Counted from the stretch's first letter, positions 28,992-38,057 are shown. The stretch is DNA of 64,000 bases from Ramlibacter sp. PS4R-6 (GCF_037572775.1 NZ_JBBHKA010000001.1:1-64000); one strand, 5' to 3'. The notes: a model not told the origin generated them from the letters alone. A program made the numbers and translations.

Positions 28992-29822
28992 ATGCCCTGG
29001 CATGCACGCCTTCGACTCGACTACTCGCGCGAAGGCGGCCGCACCGTGGCGCGGCACGCGCACGAAGGGCCGCTTCGCATCCTGCAGACCCTGTATCCCG
29101 AGGGCGACGCGATCGCCCACAACGTGCTGGTGCACCCGCCGTCGGGCCTCGTCGGCGGCGACACGCTGGACATCGCCGTGCACGTGCGCGAGGGCAGCCA
29201 CGGCTTCGTGACGACGCCGGGCGCCGCCCGCTTCTACCGCAGCGAAGGCGAGCCCGCCATGCAGCGCGCACACCTGCGGCTCGATACCGGCGCGCGGCTC
29301 GAATGGCTGCCGCTCGAAGCGCTGGCGTACAGCGGCTGCATCGCGGAAAACCGCATCGAACTCGACCTGGCGCCCGGCGCCGAGATGATGGGCTGGGACA
29401 TCGCCGCGCTCGGCCTGCCCGCCGCGGAGCAGCCCTTCAAGCAGGGCTTGTTGCTGCAGCACCTCGAGCTCGAAGGCCAGTGGCTCGAACGCGGCCGCAT
29501 CGACGCGAACGATGCGCGCCTGATGGACGGCCCCCTGGGCCTGGCCGGCCGCCGCTGCCTGGCCACGCTGTTCTTCGCGAGCGGTTCGGACATCGCGGAT
29601 GCGCGGCGCGAGCAGGCGCTGGAGCTCGCGAACGAAGCCCTTGCGGCCTGCGATGCGGTTGTGAGCGCCGGCGCCACCGCGCCCGGCCCGCGGGTGATCG
29701 TCGTGCGCGTGCTGGCCGACGTCGTCGAGCCCGCGATGAACCTGCTGAAAGCCATCCACGCCGCGTGGCGCCCGGCCCTGTGGGACCAGCCTGCGATCGC
29801 CTCGCGGCTGTGGGCGCTCTAG
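28992..29822 (+). CDS. ureD: Urease accessory protein UreD
   Basis: A 276-residue UreD-family protein that, with UreF and UreG, forms the complex loading nickel into apo-urease. Family marks include GPLRILQTLYPEGDAIAHNV near the N-terminus, PPSGLVGGDTLDI, VTTPGAARFYRS, EWLPLEALAYSGCIAENR, MGWDIAALGLPAAEQPF and the Arg-rich C-terminal AMNLLKAIHAAWRPALWD. It is encoded about 9 kb from ureABCEFG, separated by the S9 peptidase, a zinc-ribbon protein gene and the urt operon. The ribosome binding site is weak. Confidence 0.95.
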   Translation: MPWHARLRLDYSREGGRTVARHAHEGPLRILQTLYPEGDAIAHNVLVHPPSGLVGGDTLDIAVHVREGSHGFVTTPGAARFYRSEGEPAMQRAHLRLDTGARLEWLPLEALAYSGCIAENRIELDLAPGAEMMGWDIAALGLPAAEQPFKQGLLLQHLELEGQWLERGRIDANDARLMDGPLGLAGRRCLATLFFASGSDIADARREQALELANEALAACDAVVSAGATAPGPRVIVVRVLADVVEPAMNLLKAIHAAWRPALWDQPAIASRLWAL

Positions 29823-31798
29823 CGCAGGTGCTTCGCCAGGAACTGGTCGATGCGCTGCCAGAACTCCACCTCGTGTTCCAGCAGCCAGCCGCCGTGGCCT
29901 TCGTCGGAATACTCGAGGTACTCGGGCGCCGTACCGGCGGAGCTGACCGCGGCGCGGAACTTGCGCTCGTGGTCGATGGGCACGCGCACGTCGGCGACGC
30001 CGTGGATCAGCAGCAGCGGCGTCTTGATGCGGCTGGCTTGCGCCAGCGGCGACGTCGCCTGGAGCTGCGCCGCGTCCTTCTCCCGGTCGCCGACCAGCAG
30101 CGGCATCCCGTAGCGCTTCCAGCCGTTGTTGAAGTCGCTCCACGTGATGGAGTACATCAGCTCGATGTCGGTCACGCCGGCGATGCTGATCGCGCAGCGC
30201 CAGCTCTCGGGGTGGCGCACCGTGCCCATCAGCGCGGCATAGCCGCCGTAGCTGCCGCCCATGATGCAGGCCTTGTCGGCGTCGGCCCAGCCCTGCGCGG
30301 CGGCCCACTTCAGCGCGTCCTGCAGGTCGTCCTGCATCGACAGGCCCCACTGCTTCAGCCCCGCCTTGAAGTGGCTGTAGCCGTAGCCCTCGCTGCCGCG
30401 GAAATCCGGTTCGACCACGAGGTAGCCGCGCGATGCGAGGAACTGCGCGTCGCCGTTCCAGCTGGTCTTGGCGCCGCGCAGCCACGGCCCGCCGTGCACG
30501 AGCACCACCGTCGGCAGCTTCCGGCCCTGCGCCGCGCCGGGCGGATGCGTGACCACCGCGGGGATCTCCAGGCCGTCGCGCGCCTTGTAGCGGTGGAAGC
30601 TGCGCGTGCCCTGCGTCGCCTCGTCCACCCACGGCCGCGCGGCGGCGATGCGCTTCATCGACATGTCCTGCGTGTCGAGCAGGAAGAACTCGCCCGGCTG
30701 GCGGTCCGACTTGCTTTCGACGACGACGGCCCGCGCGTCCACGCACTTGCCGCAGTGCAGCCGGTTGCTGCGCCCGGGCAGCGCCTTGTCGACGCCGGCC
30801 TGCAAGGTGCGCAGCTTCCTGTCGAACCAGTAGCTCGCGCCCTGCTCCATGAGGAAGTGCAGGCCGAGGAACTGGCCGCGGTGCGTCTGCAGGCGCGGCT
30901 CCAGGTCGAAGCCCTGCACCGAGACGAGCGGCTCGGGCTCGGGCTGCTTCCTGTCGGCGTCGAACCGGAAGAGGGCCTCGGTGCCGGCCGCGCCGTGCGG
31001 AGCCGCGACATACAGCGTGCCGCCGGCGTCGACGAACACGGGCCGGAAGCCTTCGCTGCGGTACTTGCCGAAGTCGCCGATGCGCTCCCACTCGCGCGAG
31101 TCGCCGCGCCGCCACCACACGTGCCGGCGGTTGCCCACATAGGCCGTGACGGCGCGCGGCTCGCCCTTCGCGTCCATCAGCCAGTCCTGCGCGCCTTCGG
31201 GCGCGCCTGCGCTCAGGAGGCGCTTCTCCCCCGTGGAGGTGTTGAGGCGATACAGCGATACCGAGATGAGGTCCCAGCCCGCGTCCCACTTCGATTGCCC
31301 GACGATGATGTCCGGCGAGCCGTCTTCCACGGTGTCGACGAAGTCCCACTCCCAGGTGAGGATGCGCGAGATGACGCCCGTCGCCGCCGAGATCGTGTTG
31401 CTCACGCGGTGGATCAGCTGGCGGAAATCGCTGCCGTCGCGGTTGACGGCATACAGGCCGGGCATCTTGTTCTGGTCGCCCATGGCGCGCTTGAGGTCGA
31501 CCGTGGAGAAGACCAGGCGCTCGTCGTTTACCCAGCGCACGTCGCTGATGTCCGATCCCGCGATGGCGGCGACGACCTTGGGCGGGCCCAGGGGCGCAAG
31601 CTCCATCACGGCCAGCTGCACGCGCCCGCCGTCGGTCGGCACGGCAGCGGCCAGGTGGCGGCCGGATGGCGAGACCGCCACTTCGCTGAGGAAAGGCTTG
31701 CGGAAGAAGTTTTCGGCGCTCGCCGGCTGCGCGGCGTGCGCGGCGGCGAATGGCAGGCAGATGGCGGCGAGAAAGGCACTCGCCCAGCGACGGATCAT
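29819..31798 (-). CDS. S9-family serine peptidase (prolyl oligopeptidase/acylaminoacyl-peptidase type), exported
   Basis: A 659-residue protein from an ATG preceded by GGGGAG, with signal peptide MIRRWASAFLAAICLPFAAA. A seven-bladed beta-propeller N-terminal region (about 40-400) leads to an alpha/beta-hydrolase domain. The nucleophile elbow is MGGSYGGYAALMG (Ser near 514), the acid is in HGVADVRVPIDHE (Asp near 601) and the base is in SDEGHGGW (His near 634). WLRGAKTSWNGDAQFLASRG and VVEPDFRGSEGYG are typical of the S9C group. Export suggests periplasmic peptide hydrolysis. Its stop shares CTAG with ureD. It sits inside the urea region but has no evident urea role. Confidence 0.93.
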   Translation of the reverse strand: MIRRWASAFLAAICLPFAAAHAAQPASAENFFRKPFLSEVAVSPSGRHLAAAVPTDGGRVQLAVMELAPLGPPKVVAAIAGSDISDVRWVNDERLVFSTVDLKRAMGDQNKMPGLYAVNRDGSDFRQLIHRVSNTISAATGVISRILTWEWDFVDTVEDGSPDIIVGQSKWDAGWDLISVSLYRLNTSTGEKRLLSAGAPEGAQDWLMDAKGEPRAVTAYVGNRRHVWWRRGDSREWERIGDFGKYRSEGFRPVFVDAGGTLYVAAPHGAAGTEALFRFDADRKQPEPEPLVSVQGFDLEPRLQTHRGQFLGLHFLMEQGASYWFDRKLRTLQAGVDKALPGRSNRLHCGKCVDARAVVVESKSDRQPGEFFLLDTQDMSMKRIAAARPWVDEATQGTRSFHRYKARDGLEIPAVVTHPPGAAQGRKLPTVVLVHGGPWLRGAKTSWNGDAQFLASRGYLVVEPDFRGSEGYGYSHFKAGLKQWGLSMQDDLQDALKWAAAQGWADADKACIMGGSYGGYAALMGTVRHPESWRCAISIAGVTDIELMYSITWSDFNNGWKRYGMPLLVGDREKDAAQLQATSPLAQASRIKTPLLLIHGVADVRVPIDHERKFRAAVSSAGTAPEYLEYSDEGHGGWLLEHEVEFWQRIDQFLAKHLR

Positions 31799-31948
31799 CA
31801 CGGTAGCTCCCCAGGGGTCCCGCACGGATGCTAGCTCAGCCGTGGGCCGGGAGAGTCTATTCGGGGGAGGGTCGTGGAAGCCGGCGAGGGCTCATGCGCC
31901 CGCGCGCCGCGGGCGGAACCCGCGAAAAAGTCACGCCGCGTGCAGCGG

Positions 31949-32176
31949 TCAGTGCACCGGCGCCTTCAGCCCCAGGCGGCGGCGCAGCGAGTCCTGGTAC
32001 TCCCAGTCGGCCGCGCAGTCGCTGTCGCAGAACAGGCGTTCGCCGATGTCCTCGGCGTTGCCGCAGTTGTGGCAGCTGCCGACCGCCTTCAGGCCGCCGG
32101 TGCGCGTGCGTTGCGCCGCGAGCGCCTGCGACAGGTAGCGTTGCTCGGAATCGAATGCAAGGTCGGCTTCGTCCAT
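31949..32176 (-). CDS. Small zinc-ribbon protein, 75 aa
   Basis: From MDEADLAFDSEQRYLSQALA the chain runs to a zinc-ribbon-like motif, CHNCGNAEDIGERLFCDSDC, i.e. CxxC-x(12)-CxxxC, then AADWEYQDSLRRRLG. It resembles the DUF2116-type or FYVE-like short zinc ribbons often annotated as hypothetical. It has neither signal nor membrane segment. An in-frame start 30 codons upstream gives a poor N-terminus. It lies on the urt strand, 86 bases downstream of urtE. A weak hairpin followed by TTTTT lies about 25 bases after the stop. Confidence 0.65.
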   Translation of the reverse strand: MDEADLAFDSEQRYLSQALAAQRTRTGGLKAVGSCHNCGNAEDIGERLFCDSDCAADWEYQDSLRRRLGLKAPVH

Positions 32177-32262
32177 GCGGCGAAGTTTGGTTCGCCCGGC
32201 GCGTTCCTGCCGCCCGCGCGCTGCCTGAGTTGCCGTAGGAGCTTGGCTCGGCAGGGCGACGG

Positions 32263-32958
32263 TCAAATCGCCACGAGCTCGCGCACGCCCTGCGCATCCA
32301 TCTCCTGCCCCAGGCCGCGCGCGATGAACTCGCCGCGCTGCATCACGAGGAATTCGTCGGCGAGGTCGCGCGCGAAGTCGTAGTACTGCTCGACCAGCAG
32401 GATCGCCATGTCGCCGCGGTCGGCGAGCATGCGGATCACGCGGCCGATGTCCTTGATGATGGACGGCTGGATGCCCTCGGTCGGCTCGTCCAGGATCAGC
32501 AGGCGCGGCCGGGCGGCGAGCGCGCGCGCGATCGCGAGCTGCTGCTGCTGGCCGCCGGAGAGGTCGCCGCCGCGCCGCTTGAGCATCTGCGCCAGCACCG
32601 GGAAGAGCTCGAACAGCTCCGGCGGGATGGGCTCGCCCGCGGCGCGGTACGCCATCCCCATGCGCAGGTTCTCCTCCACCGTCAGCCGCGCGAAGATCTC
32701 GCGGCCCTGGGGCACGTAGCCCATGCCGGCGCGGGCGCGCTCGTAGGGCGTGCGCGTGGTGATCGGCTTGCCCTCGAATGCCATCGTGCCGGACTTGATG
32801 GGCACCAGGCCCATGAGCGACTTGAGCAGCGTGGTCTTGCCCACGCCGTTGCGGCCGAGCAGCACCGTCACCTGCCCCGGCTTCGCCTCGAACGACAGGC
32901 CGCGCAGGATGTGCGAGCCGCCGTAGTACTGGTTGACGTCCTTGACCGACAGCATCAT
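32263..32958 (-). CDS. urtE: Urea ABC transporter ATP-binding protein UrtE
   Basis: A 231-residue LivF-type ATPase, with Walker A GRNGVGKTTLLKSLMG, Q loop VPQGREIFARLTVEENL, signature GGDLSGGQQQQLAIARALAA and Walker B LLILDEPTEGIQPSI, plus switch His replaced by the family's VEQYYDF. The motif QGREIF and the C-terminal FLVMQRGEFIARGLG match UrtE. The ATG overlaps the urtD stop as ATGA. It is the last urt gene; UrtD and UrtE form the ATPase pair of the high-affinity urea importer. Confidence 0.95.
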   Translation of the reverse strand: MMLSVKDVNQYYGGSHILRGLSFEAKPGQVTVLLGRNGVGKTTLLKSLMGLVPIKSGTMAFEGKPITTRTPYERARAGMGYVPQGREIFARLTVEENLRMGMAYRAAGEPIPPELFELFPVLAQMLKRRGGDLSGGQQQQLAIARALAARPRLLILDEPTEGIQPSIIKDIGRVIRMLADRGDMAILLVEQYYDFARDLADEFLVMQRGEFIARGLGQEMDAQGVRELVAI

Positions 32959-33815
32959 CGCCCCAGGTAGACCTCGATCACGCGCTCGTCCGCCTGCACC
33001 TGCTCGAGCGTGCCTTCGGCCAGCACCGAGCCTTCGTGCAGCACCGTGACCTTCTCGGAGATCAGCTGGATGAAGTTCATGTCGTGCTCCACGACCAGCA
33101 GCGAGTGCTTGCCCTTGAGCGACACGAAGAGTTCCGCCGTGCGCTCGGTTTCCTCGTCGGTCATGCCGGCCACCGGTTCGTCCAGCAGCAGCAGCTTGGG
33201 GTCCTGCATCAGCAGCATGCCGATCTCCAGCCACTGCTTCTGGCCGTGGCTCAGCTCGCCGGCCATGCGGTCCACGCTGTCGGTGAGGTGGATGGTGTGC
33301 AGCACCTCCGACAGGCGGTCGTCCTGCTCGCCGTCCATGCGGAAGAACACCGAAGCGCGCACGCCCTTGTTGGTCTTGAGCGCGAGCTCCAGGTTCTCGA
33401 ACACCGTGAGCTGCTCGAACACCGTGGGCTTCTGGAACTTGCGGCCGATGCCCATCTGGGCGATGTCGGCCTCCTTGTGGCGCAGCAGGTCGATGGTGCT
33501 GCCGAAGAACACCGTGCCTTCGTCGGGGCGCGTCTTGCCCGTGATGATGTCCATCATCGTGGTCTTGCCCGCGCCGTTGGGGCCGATGATGCAGCGCAGC
33601 TCGCCGGGGGCGATGTCCAGCGACAGCTTGTTGATCGCCTTGAAGCCGTCGAAGCTGACGCTCACGTCCTCGAGGTACAGGATGCGGCCGTGCGAGACGT
33701 CGACCTCGCGCTCGCGCACCGGGTGGGCGAAACCGGCGGCGCGCCCGCCCGATTCCGTGCGCCCGCGCAGCACCTTGTGGCGCTGCGCGCCTGCTTCCAT
33801 CAGGTCGGGCGTCAT
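32955..33815 (-). CDS. urtD: Urea ABC transporter ATP-binding protein UrtD
   Basis: A 286-residue LivG-type ATPase. An N-terminal extension of about 45 residues (MTPDLMEAGAQRHKVLRGRT) precedes the ABC core. Walker A is GPNGAGKTTMMDIITG, signature AGELSHGQKQWLEIGMLLM, Walker B KLLLLDEPVAGMTDEE and switch VVEHDMNF. LSHGQKQWLEI in place of LSGGQ is typical of UrtD. Start and stop overlap urtC and urtE by ATGA, showing translational coupling along the operon. Confidence 0.95.
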   Translation of the reverse strand: MTPDLMEAGAQRHKVLRGRTESGGRAAGFAHPVREREVDVSHGRILYLEDVSVSFDGFKAINKLSLDIAPGELRCIIGPNGAGKTTMMDIITGKTRPDEGTVFFGSTIDLLRHKEADIAQMGIGRKFQKPTVFEQLTVFENLELALKTNKGVRASVFFRMDGEQDDRLSEVLHTIHLTDSVDRMAGELSHGQKQWLEIGMLLMQDPKLLLLDEPVAGMTDEETERTAELFVSLKGKHSLLVVEHDMNFIQLISEKVTVLHEGSVLAEGTLEQVQADERVIEVYLGR

Positions 33816-34966
33816 GCGCGTTTTCCCCTGAACTTCTTCGCCAGCCCCACGACGCCTTCGGGCAGGAACAGCGTGACAGCAATGAACAGTGCGCCCAGGA
33901 AGTACAGCCAGAACTCGGGCGCGAAGACGGTGAGCCAGCTCTTGGCGCCGTTGACGATGAAGGCGCCGAGGATGGGGCCGACCAGCGTGGCGCGGCCGCC
34001 GACCGCGGCCCAGATGGCGATCTCGATCGACTGCGCCGGGCTCATCTCGCTGGGGTTGATGATGCCCACCTGCGGCACGTACAGCGCGCCGGCCACGCCG
34101 CACATCACGGCCGACAGCGTCCAGATCGCGAGCTTGTAGCCCACCGGGTTGTAGCCGCAGAACATCACGCGCGACTCGGCGTCGCGGATGGCCTGCAGCA
34201 CGCGGCCGAACTTGCTTTGCACCAGCCAGCGCGCCATGAGCAGGAAGGCCAGCAGCACCACGCCGGTCACCACGAACAGGCCCATGCGCGTCTGCTGCGA
34301 GGCGATGGTGAAGCCGAAGATGCGCTTGAAGTCGGTGAAGCCGTTGTTGCCGCCGAAGCCGGTCTCGTTGCGGAAGAACAGCAGCATGGCCGCGTACGTG
34401 AGCGCCTGCGTGATGATCGAGAAGTACACGCCCTTGATGCGCGAGCGGAAGGCGAAGAAGCCGAAGACGAACGCGAGCAGGCCGGGCACCGCGACGACGA
34501 GGAACAGCATCGCGACCGGGCTGTCCGACAGGCTCCAGTGCCACGGGAACTGCTTCCAGTCCAGGAACACCATGAAGTCGGGCATGTCGCTCTTGTACTG
34601 GCCCTCGCGGCCGATCTGCCGCATCAGGTACATGCCCATCGCGTAGCCGCCGAGCGCGAAGAACAGCCCGTGGCCCAGCGACAGGATGCCGGTGTAGCCC
34701 CAGATCAGGTCCATGGCCAGCGCGCAGATGGCGTAGCACATGATCTTGCCGATGAGCGCCACGGCGTAGTCGCTCATGTGGAACACGCTGCCCTCGGGCG
34801 CCACGAGGTTCATGAGCGGCGCGATGGCGCACACGGCCACGAGCGCGATGAGGAAGAAGGTCCAGCCGGCTTTCGTGAAGAGCGGCTTGCGCGCGGGCAG
34901 CAGCACCGGCATCGGCTTGTAGCCCTGCATCTTCTCGACCAGCTCCTGCGGGGCGCGGTCCATCAT
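33812..34966 (-). CDS. urtC: Urea ABC transporter permease UrtC
   Basis: A 384-residue LivM-type permease with about ten hydrophobic segments. Family marks are DLIWGYTGILSLGHGLFFAL, FRSRIKGVYFSIITQALTYA, FRNETGFGGNNGFTDFK (the UrtC GGNNG motif), AIRDAESRVMFCGYNPVGYK (EAA-like cytoplasmic loop) and AVGGRATLVGPILGAFIVNG. The ATG overlaps the urtB stop (ATGA); a second ATG follows at once. It forms the channel with UrtB. Confidence 0.95.
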   Translation of the reverse strand: MMDRAPQELVEKMQGYKPMPVLLPARKPLFTKAGWTFFLIALVAVCAIAPLMNLVAPEGSVFHMSDYAVALIGKIMCYAICALAMDLIWGYTGILSLGHGLFFALGGYAMGMYLMRQIGREGQYKSDMPDFMVFLDWKQFPWHWSLSDSPVAMLFLVVAVPGLLAFVFGFFAFRSRIKGVYFSIITQALTYAAMLLFFRNETGFGGNNGFTDFKRIFGFTIASQQTRMGLFVVTGVVLLAFLLMARWLVQSKFGRVLQAIRDAESRVMFCGYNPVGYKLAIWTLSAVMCGVAGALYVPQVGIINPSEMSPAQSIEIAIWAAVGGRATLVGPILGAFIVNGAKSWLTVFAPEFWLYFLGALFIAVTLFLPEGVVGLAKKFRGKRA

Positions 34967-36534
34967 GCCTCCGCGCTGCGGCCGCGCGCGGCGAACAGGC
35001 CCTGCGGACGCTTCTGGATGAAGACGATGATGATGACGAGCACGGCGATCTTCGCGAGCACGGCGCCGGCCCAGCCTTCGAGGAACTTGTTCAGGATGCC
35101 CAGGCCGAGCGCCGCGTACACCGTGCCCGCCAGCTGCCCCACGCCGCCGAGCACGACGACCATGAACGAGTCGACGATGTAGCCCTGGCCGAGGTCGGGG
35201 CCGACGTTGCCGATCTGGCTGAGCGCGCAGCCGGCCAGGCCGGCGATGCCGGAGCCCAGCGCGAAGGCATAGGTGTCGATGCGGGCCGTGTTCACGCCCA
35301 TGCACGAGGCGATGGGGCGGTTCTGCGTGACGCCGCGCACGAACAGGCCCAGGCGCGTCTTCGCGATCATCAGGGCCATCCCCGCCAGCACCACGAAGGC
35401 GAAGGCGACGATGAAGATGCGGTTCCACGGCAGTTGCAGGTTGCCCATGACTGCGACGCCGCCGGACATCCAGCTGGGGTTCTCCACGCCGACGTTCTGC
35501 GCGCCGAAGACCGTGCGCACCAGCTGCTGCAACGCAAGGCTGATGCCCCAGGTGGCTAGCAGCGTCTCGAGCGGTCGGCCGTAGAGGAAGCGGATCACGC
35601 CGCGCTCGAGGATCGCGCCGACGATCGCCGAGGCGAGGAACGCGACCGGGACCGCCGCGATGAGGTACCAGTCGAAGGAGCCGGGCAGGTACTTGCGGAA
35701 CAGGCCCTGCACGACGTACGTGGCGTAGGCGCCGATCATCATCAGCTCGCCGTGCGCCATGTTGATCACGCCCATCAGGCCGTAGGTGATGGCCAGGCCC
35801 AGCGCGACGAGCAGCAGGATCGAGCCGAGGCTGATGCCGGAGAAGACGGCGCCGATGCGCTCGCCCCAGGCGAGCGACGCCTCGACGCTGCGCAGCGACA
35901 GCTCCAGCGCCGACTTCACGTCGCTCTCGGTTTCGCCCTTCATGCGTTCGATCAGGATGGACTTCACCGCGGGCGAGCGGCTGGCCGCGAGCACCTTCGC
36001 CGCTTCGAGGCGCTTGGCCTTGTCGGCGCTGTTCAGGAGGGCGGCGGCGCGCACCAGCGCGAGCTGCTCGCGGATCGCGGCGTTGGGCTCGGCGGCCAGG
36101 GCCTTCTCGATCATCGGCAGCTTGGATTCGTCCGGGTCCTTCTGGAAGTCCTTCACCGCCGCCATGCGCAGCGCGTCGTCCTTCGAGAAGAGCTTGAGCG
36201 ACGACAGCGCGGAATCGATCTCGCCGCGCATGCGGTTGTTGGTCACCACGTCTTCCGCGTCGGCGGGAACGGCGGCTTCGGCGCCGGTGACGGGGTCGGT
36301 GCCCTTGCCGTCCCGGACGATGAACAGCTTGTCGCCCGCGGCCTTGACGGAGTCGTCGGCGAGCGCCTGCAGGAACGCCGCGGTCTTGTCGTCGGCCGTG
36401 GCGATGGCCTTGCCCAGCGCCTCGATGCGGGCGTCGGATTCGCCGATGGCGATGGCCTTGGCTTCCTCGGCCGTCAGCGCGTGGGCCTGTGCTGCCGCGA
36501 ATACCGCCACCAGGAAAAGGATTCGTTTGAACAT
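34963..36534 (-). CDS. urtB: Urea ABC transporter permease UrtB
   Basis: A 523-residue protein with a signal peptide (MFKRILFLVAVFAAAQAHA) and a long periplasmic helical region (about 20-215, HEAT-like, including AMRGEIDSALSSLKLFSKDD-type helices) ahead of the LivH-type permease core. This two-part form is usual for proteobacterial UrtB. The membrane part contains GLAITYGLMGVINMAHGELM, RPLETLLATWGISLALQQLV and RIDTYAFALGSGIAGLAGCA. The gap to urtA is 120 bases and holds a REP-like doublet, whereas the later urt genes overlap by 4 bases. Confidence 0.95.
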   Translation of the reverse strand: MFKRILFLVAVFAAAQAHALTAEEAKAIAIGESDARIEALGKAIATADDKTAAFLQALADDSVKAAGDKLFIVRDGKGTDPVTGAEAAVPADAEDVVTNNRMRGEIDSALSSLKLFSKDDALRMAAVKDFQKDPDESKLPMIEKALAAEPNAAIREQLALVRAAALLNSADKAKRLEAAKVLAASRSPAVKSILIERMKGETESDVKSALELSLRSVEASLAWGERIGAVFSGISLGSILLLVALGLAITYGLMGVINMAHGELMMIGAYATYVVQGLFRKYLPGSFDWYLIAAVPVAFLASAIVGAILERGVIRFLYGRPLETLLATWGISLALQQLVRTVFGAQNVGVENPSWMSGGVAVMGNLQLPWNRIFIVAFAFVVLAGMALMIAKTRLGLFVRGVTQNRPIASCMGVNTARIDTYAFALGSGIAGLAGCALSQIGNVGPDLGQGYIVDSFMVVVLGGVGQLAGTVYAALGLGILNKFLEGWAGAVLAKIAVLVIIIVFIQKRPQGLFAARGRSAEA

Positions 36535-36573
36535 CTTTGCAGTGCCCCGCACGCGAGGCACTTCGAAGATGTC

Positions 36574-36639
36574 ATCCCGGCGAAGGCCGGGATCCAGTGG
36601 CTTCCGTCGAAAGACACTGGGCCCCGGCCTGCGCCGGGG
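36574..36639. repeat. REP-like inverted palindrome doublet between urtA and urtB
   Basis: Two GC-rich palindromes face each other. The first is ATCCCGG-CGAAGG-CCGGGAT (36574-36593), the second CCCCGGC-CTGC-GCCGGGG (36622-36639). They are linked by arms CCAGTG and CACTGG, so the whole element can fold into one cruciform. Read through in frame it gives the peptide RRRPGPSVFRRKPLDPGLRR, a common artefact of repetitive elements in Burkholderiales genomes. It is therefore probably a copy of a dispersed REP/BIME-type repeat; no second copy lies in this window. Confidence 0.8.
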
Positions 36640-36654
36640 CGACAACGGCGGTCC

Positions 36655-37941
36655 TTACACCTTCGACTTGCCGTCCGGCTCGTCCTTCTTCTTGTCGTTG
36701 CCTTCGATGAAGGGCGACCAGGGCTTGGCCTTGACCGGGCCGGGCGTCTTCCACACCACGTTGAACTGGCCGTCGGCCTTCACTTCGCCGATGAACACCG
36801 GCTTGTGCAGGTGGTGGTTCTTGGCGTCCATCGTGGCGACGAAGCCGCTCGGCGCCTTGAAGGTCTGGCCGGCCATCGCGGCGATGACCTTGTCGGTGTC
36901 CGTGCTCTTAGCCTTCTCGACGGCCTGCTTCCACATGTACACGCCGATGTAGGTGGCTTCCATCGGGTCGTTCGTCAGCGGCTTGTCCTTGTGGCCGGCG
37001 ATGCCCTTGGTCTTGGCGTAGTCGCCCCACTTCTTGGTGAACTCGGTGTTGGTCGGGTTCTTGACCGACATGAAGTAGTTCCACGCGGCCAGGTGGCCCA
37101 CCAGCGGCTTGGTGTCGACGCCGCGCAGTTCTTCCTCGCCCACCGAGAAGGCGACGACCGGCACGTCCTTGGCCTTCAGGCCCTGGTTGCCCAGTTCCTT
37201 GTAGAAGGGCACGTTGGAGTCGCCGTTGATCGTGGAGATCACCGCCGTCTTCTTGCCTTCGGAGCTGAACTTCTTGATCTTGCCGATGATGGTCTGGTAG
37301 TCGGAGTGGCCGAAGGGCGTGTACTCCTCCATGATGTCGGCCTCGGCGACGCCCTTGGACTTGAGGAACGCGCGCAGGATCTTGTTCGTGGTGCGGGGGT
37401 ACACGTAGTCGGTGCCGAGCAGCACGAAGCGCTTGGCGCCGCCGCCTTCCTTGGACATCAGGTATTCCACGGCGGGGATGGCCTGCTGGTTCGGCGCGGC
37501 GCCCGTGTAGAACACGTTCTTCGACAGCTCTTCACCCTCGTACTGCACGGGGTAGAACAGCAGGCCGTTCTGCTCCTCGACCACCGGCAGCACCGACTTG
37601 CGCGACACGGACGTCCAGCAGCCGAAGATCACGGCGACCTTGTCCTGCGTCAGGAGCTGCTTGGTCTTCTCGGCGAACAGCGGCCAGTTGGAGGCCGGGT
37701 CCACGACCACGGGCTCGAGCTTCTTGCCGAGCACGCCGCCCTTGGCGTTGATCTCGTCGATCGCCATCAGCACGGTGTCCTTGAGGACCGTTTCCGAGAT
37801 GGCCATGGTGCCCGACAGGCTGTGCAGGACGCCGACCTTGATGGTGCCCTTGTCCTGGGCTTGCGAGAGGGTGGTCGCGCCCAGGCCAAGGCCGAGGGCG
37901 ATGGAGGCGGTGAGGAGTTTGAGGTTCCCTCGACGATTCAT
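36655..37941 (-). CDS. urtA: Urea ABC transporter substrate-binding protein UrtA
   Basis: A 428-residue periplasmic receptor starting from an ATG with CGGAGC upstream. Signal peptide LLTASIALGLGLGATTLSQA. The mature protein begins QDKGTIKVGVLHSLSGTMAI, with FGCWTSVSRKSVLPVVEEQN, LFYPVQYEGEELSKNVFYTG, LLGTDYVYPRTTNKILRAFL and TYIGVYMWKQAVEKAK, all hallmarks of UrtA. It is the first gene of the urt operon, with a 57-base leader downstream of a predicted sigma-54 promoter. It binds urea, and possibly related short amides, with high affinity. Confidence 0.97.
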   Translation of the reverse strand: MNRRGNLKLLTASIALGLGLGATTLSQAQDKGTIKVGVLHSLSGTMAISETVLKDTVLMAIDEINAKGGVLGKKLEPVVVDPASNWPLFAEKTKQLLTQDKVAVIFGCWTSVSRKSVLPVVEEQNGLLFYPVQYEGEELSKNVFYTGAAPNQQAIPAVEYLMSKEGGGAKRFVLLGTDYVYPRTTNKILRAFLKSKGVAEADIMEEYTPFGHSDYQTIIGKIKKFSSEGKKTAVISTINGDSNVPFYKELGNQGLKAKDVPVVAFSVGEEELRGVDTKPLVGHLAAWNYFMSVKNPTNTEFTKKWGDYAKTKGIAGHKDKPLTNDPMEATYIGVYMWKQAVEKAKSTDTDKVIAAMAGQTFKAPSGFVATMDAKNHHLHKPVFIGEVKADGQFNVVWKTPGPVKAKPWSPFIEGNDKKKDEPDGKSKV

Positions 37942-38009
37942 GTGGCTGCTCCGAAGTGAAAGAGGTAGTGGGGAAATGCGAACCCCGTTGGCCGGGGTCA
38001 CTTGTCAAC

Positions 38010-38024
38010 GCAAGGCGTGTGCCA
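38010..38024 (-). promoter_or_regulatory. Predicted sigma-54 promoter of urtABCDE
   Basis: On the minus strand TGGCAC-ACGCC-TTGC matches the -24/-12 sigma-54 consensus (TGGCAC-N5-TTGC) exactly in sequence and spacing. The predicted transcription start is about base 37998, some 57 bases upstream of urtA. Confidence 0.8.
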
Positions 38025-38040
38025 TCCCCCCATCCGGGTT

Positions 38041-38057
38041 TGCACCGACGTGGCGCA
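38041..38057. promoter_or_regulatory. NtrC-like binding palindrome between urt and ure
   Basis: TGCACCGACGTGGCGCA differs from the enteric NtrC site TGCACCAnnnTGGTGCA at the spacer-edge base after TGCACC and at one base of the right half (GGCGCA for GGTGCA). It lies 98 bases upstream of the ureA -24 element and 17 bases upstream of the urtA -24 element. A weaker left half-site GCACCAAAATG lies near 38097. Confidence 0.55.

Noticed and set aside
36535-36645. N-terminal extension of urtB beginning MSPRRRPGPSVFRRKPL
   Set aside because: This is the translation of the REP-like repeat; the internal ATG gives a proper UrtB signal peptide.
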